DNA of 64,000 bases from Odontesthes bonariensis (lineage: Eukaryota > Chordata > Actinopteri > Atheriniformes > Atherinopsidae), in assembly GCF_027942865.1 (NCBI RefSeq), contig NC_134524.1, positions 6,807,536 to 6,871,535 of the forward strand, in the 5' to 3' direction. This document shows, one piece after another, positions 57,195 through 64,000 of the stretch. The stretch's first letter is position 1. The number at the start of each line of letters is the position of its first letter. Both the position numbers and the translations under genes were made by a program. The notes beneath the pieces were generated by a model. It ran no database searches, was not told the origin of the DNA, and saw only the letters and a program-made list of their open reading frames with translations.

Positions 57195-59025
57195 ATGATC
57201 TGCAGGATCCTGCTGCTCATCATCCTCACTTCATGTGTCTGTGGTCAGTTTCCATCTTCACTTTATCAAGTCCAAACACTTTGATCATCTTCTGTGTTTG
57301 CTTAGATAGTGCAGATCATTGCTGCCACATGTTACAGAGTGTCTGCTCCTCTCTGTCCCTCTCTGTCTCCTCAGCAGCAACATTTGTAGTGAATGTGCCA
57401 CAGAGCTCCTATCAGGCAGAGGAGAAGCACAGCATCACTCTGGAGTGGACGTTCACAACCAAACCTGACAGCTCCTGGAGCTCCTTGTATATCATCTGTG
57501 AACTGATAACTAATCACACAGTTTCATTCCTGTATCATGTTCATGAAGGTGCTGAGGTGTCAGAGTCTCAGGATGAAGAGTTTGCAGGACGAGTCCAGAG
57601 TGACAAAGACGCCCTCAGAGAAGGACGAATCAGACTTAATGTGTCCAGACTCAGGACTGAGGACTCTGGTCTGTATCTGTGTGAAGTGAAGACTGATTAT
57701 GGCTCCGGCTCTGGAAGATGTCGACTCAACGTCACTGGTGAGTTCACACAGTAGATTTAATCTTCTAAATATTTTACTAGAGCTGGGCAACGATTAAAAT
57801 ATTTAATCTAATTAATCACATGATTTCCCTGATTAATCACGATTAATCACATTTGTACACACAATCCAAAAATGAATCCAAAAGTAGTGTATAGCTTTTA
57901 GCATTTAGTTTTATTTTAAATGTGCTGCCACATGAATGAAAGTGCCATAACATTTGTTGTGCAAACACACTTTTAACATCAGCATCTTTCTGTAGTTTTT
58001 ATGTAGAAGCCTCGCTCCACTGTCTGTTTCCTTGAATGACTTGCTGCTATCAGTTGTGTGTTTTGCCTTTAAGTGATATTTTAGACTGGAACTACTACGC
58101 TGAGAAGACAATTCAACTTGGCAGTGTTTACAGATGACTTTGGTTCTGTCGACTCCGCCGTCTGGAAGAACTTTAAAATGAAAATGGCCGAGTAAAAGTT
58201 CCGTACCCTTCTCCATGTTTGGTGGATCCGCCGATTACTTTCTTTTCCTGTTCCACAGCAGACAGCAACAGACTTTTACAAAGTAAAAGCCTGTGAGCAA
58301 CAGACTTTTACAAAATAAAAGCCTGTCAGCAACAGACTTTTACAATAATAAGATAAATAATAAAACCTGCGTTAATGCGCAATAAAATATTTATCGGCGT
58401 TAAATAATTAACAAGTTAACGCGATAATAACGAGTTAACTCGCCCAGCCCTAATTTTTACTTCTGGTTCTTGTTCATTTAGAGTTTTTCCTGCTGAGAGT
58501 TAACATGAGATTTAAAGCTCAGATGTTCCAGTAGTTAGCCATGAAGAACCACTACAGAACTAACACAGTTTATCCAGCTCAGAGTTTAAAGCAGCTGAGA
58601 ACCAACTGTCTCTGTTTGTGCTGTTTTGTTGCTCATACAGACTCGTACATATGAACAGTATCCACAACATTTTATTCTGTCAGCTGTGAACACAAAATCC
58701 AAAACTCAAAGCAAATGAAGAGAAAACAGACAAAATGCAGCAGAACAACAGTTTGATGATGAGGGAAATGTTTTCTATTCCCATAAATCACCTTCATTTT
58801 GTGTCCTTTACAGCAGCTGCTGATCTCTCCCAACCTCAGAGACCGACTGAGAGTCCACAACCAGACAGCAGAGGAAGGATCGGCCTCTATGCAGCACTGG
58901 GACTGACAGGAGGAGCAGCAGTAGCTCTGCTGATTATACTCCTCTCATGTCGTTGTTTCCCTAAATCCACCCATAAGACAGCAAACTTCAGTGCACTTAT
59001 TATACAGAACCCTGAAGGTCCATGA
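57195..59025 (+). CDS. Ig receptor D: single V-domain membrane protein (207 aa)
   Basis: Exons 57195-57243 (signal), 57375-57737 (V, 363 nt) and 58814-59025 (stalk/TM/tail); joined 624 nt, open. V domain of the A/D type (ICELITNHTVSFLYHVHEGA) with Trp for Cys in the B strand and Cys for Trp in the C strand. Stalk with one SPQPD. TM region LTGGAAVALLIILLSC, then a longer tail CRCFPKSTHKTANFSALI..PEGP. The V-to-TM intron holds a hAT element. The 3' flank keeps the empty site of the hAT found beside gene B. It is the only complete copy on the plus strand, head to head with C. Confidence 0.8.
57778..58452 (-). mobile_element. hAT element with BED-finger ORF, no SINE, in the intron of Ig gene D
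   Basis: TAGAGCTGGGCAAC to GCCCAGCCCTA, flanked by near-matching 8 bp (tattttac / atttttac). The minus-strand ORF 58216-57911 encodes the same 101-aa BED protein as 24716-25021 with one change (FIHM/FIHV). The site of the SINE in the sister copy is uninterrupted here. Confidence 0.8.
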
Positions 59026-59689
59026 AGCATCTTTTCCTGCACATCCAGACAGACCTCTGACCTTTTCACCTCTCAGACTGTCTTCATGAACTGAGACAAA
59101 CAAACTGGATGAAAGACAGAGAGGACCAACATCTGAGTAGAGACTAAGAGGACTCTGTGGATTCTTCTTCTCTTATTCTATCAATACAATCACAGAAGAA
59201 GAAAAAAAGGCTCCATTATCAGTGGATGCTGCAGCTTAATAACTTCTAATCAGTCCAGCAGGGGGCAGTAATGCTCCTCACACAGCTGGAAGTCATGAGT
59301 GGAAATAGTCTCTGAGTTAATAACAATCCCATGTTGACACAAAGTTTTCACTCAGAGAAACGTGCTGCTCATCAGGAAGATCATTTATCTGACTTATAAG
59401 GACCTTGAGTCCTTCACTCTGTTGTTTCAACCTGCTGTTTTACATCATTATTTAAAAAAATGTCTGGAATCATCCCAAAGATATGAACTGTTATCATGTC
59501 TTCATCCTGTGACAGCTGATGGGGATTGTTACTATGCCCAAAGCACTTTATCTGCAGCCTTTACTCTGGTTATAATGTGGACATGTTGTCAAGGAATCCC
59601 TGTTTATACAGACATGTTGTCATGAGCCTTATTCACTGCAGAGGTTATTCACACTCAGACAGAAACAGTGATTTTCACATATTTAATCT
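59026..59689 (+). other. 3' UTR/flank of Ig gene D
   Basis: 59026-59290 matches the 3' flanks of B and F (CAGACTGTCTTCATGAACTG, then CAGTCCAGCAGGGGGCAGTA). 59290-59689 has no recognised gene. Confidence 0.5.
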
Positions 59690-62600
59690 GAAACATCCTC
59701 TCTGTGTGTGAAGTATTCAGGTTCCTGAAGATCCTGATGATGTTCTGACGTGTTCACTGACATCAAACTGTGCAGGTTCACAGGAAGTGAAGTTTTTCTT
59801 TCTAATGACACAAACAGTGTTGCAGTTCTGCATCGATCCACAGTGATTCTGCAGCATTGGAGGCTCTTTGTTGTCTGAAAACTGTCCAATTTCTGACCTT
59901 CAGTCCAGAGTTCATTTTCAGCTTTAAGCTTCTTTTATTTCTCCACATAAAGCTTTGATGTTTGTTCTGGTGAAGCTGAAACAGGCAGCCTTCTGCTGGT
60001 CCTCCTGTCTGATGATACAGCCAGCTGATATTCAGCGTCTGTTCTCGTCTTTCTATCATCGTGTGTAAGCTTGAAATAAAAAAGAAGCCAAAATACATGT
60101 TAAAATGAACCTGATTTCCAGCATTAAAAAGCTCCAAATAAACCTGCTGACTGGCAGATGTGCAGAGTTCCTGCAGCAAAGCATTAAATCTGCTCCCAGA
60201 ACGCAGCGACTGTAACATGAACTCACTGAAGATTGTATTTGAAAGTGTTTGTTTCTGTTTAACTTTTTAAAATAACTCATCACATTTTCTCTGTTTAGTT
60301 TTGTTTGTGTGAAAATCAGAATAAAAGAAAACGTTTTGTTGTGAGCAGCGTCTCACATGAACTCTGAGATCTGAATCTGTGTTGAGTTTTAGGTCAGTGA
60401 GTAAGTTGGATTTAAATGGCACTTTTCAAAGGTCACAAAGTGCTTTACAATGAAAATAAAACAATTAAAAGATAATAACTGAAGCTCATTAGCATGTTAA
60501 ATAAGGATAAAGCATACCATACAGTATCCAATACTTTTCAGAAAGCCAATTTAAATAGATGTGTTTGAAGAAGCTTTTTTAAAATGTCCACTTTTGCCAG
60601 CAAAAACAAAACCATACAATTCACCCAAAATGGCCGCCTGGTTTCAAAAGGCTCACATGGGCCCCACCCTCCACTTAAATATCCTGAACTTCTTCTTTGC
60701 TTCTTCAAAGAGTCTGTTTACCCTAAGTGCTCCCCCTGCTGGGCCCCCAGCTGCTATTGCTTCTTCTAATCCAAATCCACTGACTGGACTTTACTGCCAC
60801 ATCTGACACTTCCTTCACTATCTTCCTCACACTTTGTCCACTTACACCCAGCTCCCTCAACAATGATACAACAGACTCAACAAATCCTCTACATCCTACT
60901 TCCACTGGACAGATTCTAACTTTCCATCCTCGCTGCTCTGCTTCTGCCCCCAACTCCACATATCTAAGCTTTTTCCTTTCATATGCTTCTGCTACTAATT
61001 CCTCCCAAGGAACAGTCAGCTCTATGAAATATACTCTCATTCTACTCCTAGACCACAAAACTATATCAGGCCTTAGATTTGTAGAGGCTATCTCCTGGGG
61101 AACAACAAGCTTATTTCCTAAATCTACCTGCATCTCCCAATCACAAGCATCCTCCAAGCTGCCGTGCCTCCTTATCGTCTTTTTAACTTTCTCCCCCTCT
61201 TGAACAAACTGAATTGCAACTCTCTTCACCTTGGACCCTCGTAAGTTTACCTGCCTTCGTTTATCTTCAATACCTGCAGCTAAGCTTCTTAATACTTGGT
61301 CATGTCGCCATGTATACCGGCCTTGTGACAGACTAACCTTACAACCTGACAAAATATGCCTTAAGAGTTGCAGTACCTGAACATAATGAACATAACGGGT
61401 CTCCATTTACCCAGAGTTTTAGGTTCTGGGGAGTTGGCAATACATCATATGTTGCTGATATATAACACTGATATATTCACTCATATATTATTGTGTTTGT
61501 GTCGTGCTGTGTGTTTAATAAAGCTTTAACAAAACTGAAACCAGAGAAGGAAATTAAATAACATGTTTTCATGTTTTAAAAGACTTTATTTCTTATTTTA
61601 ATAAAATATTTGACAGATGTTTACACTGTAAAATCCTGACTGTGGGAACATAGATGGGTGTGTTTTACAGATGTGTTACAGATGTCTTTGCTTTCATCTC
61701 AACAGAATGTATTGATCATTCAATCAGTGACTCAGTGAATGTTTTCCGTCCCCTGGAGACTTTAATTGGTTTACATGTTGAAGATGCAACAATTATACTG
61801 TGTGATATTGTTGCACCGATCAGGCTTCAGCTGAGTCGTCCTCGGTCAGAAGGAAAGGCCCACTCCAGGTACATAGTCCGAACAAGTTTAATGAACAAGT
61901 GGCAGATAGAGGAATAACAGCATTAAAGGCTTTACAAGATACAGGTCTGCATTATGTGCTTAAGTGCGTGTGTATGTGTGTGGTCATCTGAAATAAAGGT
62001 ATAAAAATGTTTATTAATTACTGTGTAACACCCTATACAGCCTACACTATATAATGAATTAATAGCTGAGTCTAATCCAGCTGGAAGTAACATTAAATGA
62101 TCAGTAGATGGCACCCGAAGACAATATATAGAGTTAACCTCAACATGTATAAATTCACAAATAGACTTACAACAGGTTACTACTAAACAGGAAATGGACT
62201 ACAAAGACAGTGAAGCTAACATCCACCTTAGAAAACAGTTTTTCAGGACAGGTCAACGAGCATCTTTACAAAATAAAGCAAACCTGAGTATTTTGAACAG
62301 AAACTGAGTATTTTGACTGAGCTGGGATTTAGTTCAAGACTCTTTTTTTTATTCTAATTCATCAAATGTTTCAGGCGTTCATCATTTCCTGTTCACTGTT
62401 CATGTATCTGCATATAACATGCTAACTTATTCTTCTCTTTATTTATTACCCGCTGTAAAGCACTTTGGTACATCGTAAGGATTGTCTGTAAAGGGCTGTA
62501 TAAATAAAGTACATTTACATTTAACTGTGTGTGTCTCAGCCTTATTGCTGCTGATGTCTAGATTGGAGTCACATTAAAGAACCAACATTTCCAAAGAGAA

Positions 62601-62930
62601 TAAACTGAAGGACCATGCATCTGGGAAACCGCTCCAAGTGAAGATGGATGTTAGTGATTCTGAGCGGGACAGAGAACGGGCACTTCTCGCATTCTATGAA
62701 CAGACTGAAGGTCAGAAATTGGACAGTTTTCAGACAACAAAGAGCCTCCAATGCTGCAGAATCACTGTGGATCGATGCAGAACTGCAACACTGTTTGTGT
62801 CATTAGAAAGAAAAACTTCACTTCCTGTGAACCTGCACAGTTTGATGTCAGTGAACACATCAGCTGTGTGAGGAGCATTACTGCCCCCTGCTGGACTCAT
62901 TAGAAGTCATTAAGCTGCAGCAGCCACTGA
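59690..62930. repeat. Segmental duplication block X2
   Basis: Sister of X1 (42861-46080), same order and orientation: exon-like ORF (60218-59802, minus), RLE LINE (61450-60723, minus), 87-aa ORF (61654-61917), MKMDVSDSERD ORF (62638-62871). A few percent divergence or less by eye. Confidence 0.8.
60723..61450 (-). mobile_element. RLE-type LINE, C-terminal domain (copy in X2)
   Basis: Same endonuclease tail as the X1 copy (YTWRHDQVL, RPDIVLWS, IELTVPWEE, CPVEVGCRGF). The frame is shifted by one base just upstream of LRHILSGC, so the zinc knuckle is split between frames, and two residues are missing at GCRGFVESV. Confidence 0.7.
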
Positions 62931-62954
62931 TAATGGAGCCTTTTCTTCTTCTGT

Positions 62955-63296
62955 GTTTATATTCATGAATGTATTTTATGCCAGAAATAATGTCCAGGTT
63001 TTAAAAAAAAAAATGAACTTGTCCTTCAAGAAAGATACTTATTTTATTCAGTTAATTTTGTTATTTTGTATAAAAGTAAATTCCTGAATAATAATTTGTT
63101 TTCCATGTGTTCATGTCACTCAAAAAATATGCATCTAATTCAATTCAGGTTCGAGTTAAATAGTTAAAAAATTGTTTCACTCACAATGAAAGGGGCTAAA
63201 AAAGTCACCAGGCCAGGAAGGGGAAGGCAATCAGGTCGGCCGGCCCTTCTAATAAGGTGTCCCTTATTTATTTTTCAGGGAGTTGGCAACCCTAGT
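62955..63296. mobile_element. Right end of the TAGGGTTGCCAAC hAT element
   Basis: Matches the last 340 bp of 46270-47432 and ends GTTGGCAACCCTA followed by gtgtggat. The left 0.8 kb and neighbouring flank are missing, so this copy was deleted after the duplication. Confidence 0.75.
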
Positions 63297-64000
63297 GTGG
63301 ATGTGCAGGAAAAGCAGCCTCATTTTAGTTTGGATTAGTGAAAAAACATGTCTCGAGACGAATATAATCAGCAGAGCTACTACAACTGCTATTAATCCTC
63401 CTGTTAGTCCCAGTTTAGAGAAGAAGCTGACCCAGTGGAGTCCGATCCCTCCTGAACTGCGTGGTTGTGGACTGTCTGGTTGTGGACTGTCTGGTTGTGG
63501 ACTGTCTGGTTGTGGACTGTCTGGTTGTGGACTGTCTGGTTGTGGACTGTCTGGTTGTGGACCGTCTGGTTGTAGACTGAGTGGTTGTGGACTGTCTGGT
63601 TCTGAACTGTCTGGTTGTGGACTCTCAGTCGGTCTCTGAGGTTGGGGGTGATCAGCAGCTGCTGTAAAGGACACAAAATGAAGGTGATTTATGGGAATAG
63701 AAAACATTTATTTAGTAAATCTTCAGCTGCTGTCAGAGAAGCTGTTGTTTGAGATGTTTCCCTGCTTCTGATTCAGATCAATGCATCATTAGCAGGCTTT
63801 TGCAAAGCTCAACAATCTTTTGAAGAGATATATTTGGCCCTTGAGGACCAGATGTGGACATCCCTGTACTATGTGAACTCACCAGTGACGCTGAGTCGAC
63901 ATCTTCCAGAGCCGGAGCCATATTCATTCTTCACTTCACACAGATACAGACCAGAGTCCTCAGTCCTGAGTCTGGACACATGAAGTCTGAGTCGTCCTTC
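63264..64000 (-). CDS. Ig receptor E, 3' part (V domain cut by the right edge)
   Basis: V exon from beyond 64000 to 63883 (DSGLYLCEVKNEYGSGSGRC region) and stalk/TM/tail exon 63661-63264. The stalk is the longest here, about eleven variants of the 5-residue unit. The TM region (LTGGLIAVVVALLIIFV) is like that of B. One base fewer in an A-run removes B's stop, and the frame runs on into the end of the hAT element, giving a tail that finishes TRVANSLKNK. Signal exon and most of the V domain are outside the window. Confidence 0.7.

Overview
The window looks like nuclear DNA of a teleost fish, probably a spiny-rayed species. The genes are intron-containing vertebrate genes (coagulation factor XIII A, GIMAP/AIG1 GTPases, B7-like Ig receptors). 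The repeats are of teleost type: L2-clade LINE tails, hAT, Harbinger and TTAA-target DNA transposons, a tRNA-derived SINE, a non-LTR element with a restriction-like endonuclease, and long minisatellites and microsatellites. There are no operons, CRISPR arrays or ribosome-binding sites.

Layout. (1) 1-14.8 kb, minus strand: the 5' two-thirds of a factor XIII A-chain gene. It has a TATA box, a non-coding exon 1, and coding exons 2-8 that include the transglutaminase catalytic Cys. The 3' exons lie beyond the left edge, and the introns are full of transposons. (2) 14.8-19.6 kb: gene-poor DNA with one element flanked by a perfect 10-bp duplication. (3) 19.8-34.5 kb, plus strand: two GIMAP genes. 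The first is an ordinary 288-aa GTPase whose promoter side and intron 1 are invaded by a 31-bp minisatellite. The second has one 6.3-kb exon coding for about 2,100 residues: an N-terminal AIG1 GTPase domain, about 1,700 residues of coiled coil with two internal repeat arrays, and a C-terminal second AIG1 domain that has lost its nucleotide-binding motifs. (4) 34.5-37.9 kb: a tandem duplication, an 800-bp TG-rich microsatellite and transposon scraps. (5) 37.9-64 kb: a young cluster of single-V-domain, type I membrane Ig receptors. There are four complete copies (A, B, C on minus; D on plus), one cut by the right edge (E, minus) and one orphan last exon (F). Segmental duplications, inversions and hAT insertions separate them.

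All four complete Ig genes give an open frame when joined at the predicted splice sites (216, 211, 196 and 207 aa). All share an unusual V domain in which the B-strand Cys is Trp and the C-strand Trp is Cys. They differ mainly in the C'-C'' face, in a Pro-rich stalk built from 5-residue repeats, and in the transmembrane/tail exon. GIMAP and B7-like genes together suggest an immune-gene neighbourhood.

The two strongest candidates for undescribed biology are the giant double-ended GIMAP coiled-coil protein and the Cys/Trp-swapped Ig receptor cluster. All gene identities come from reading translated sequence and comparing with remembered families; no search was run.
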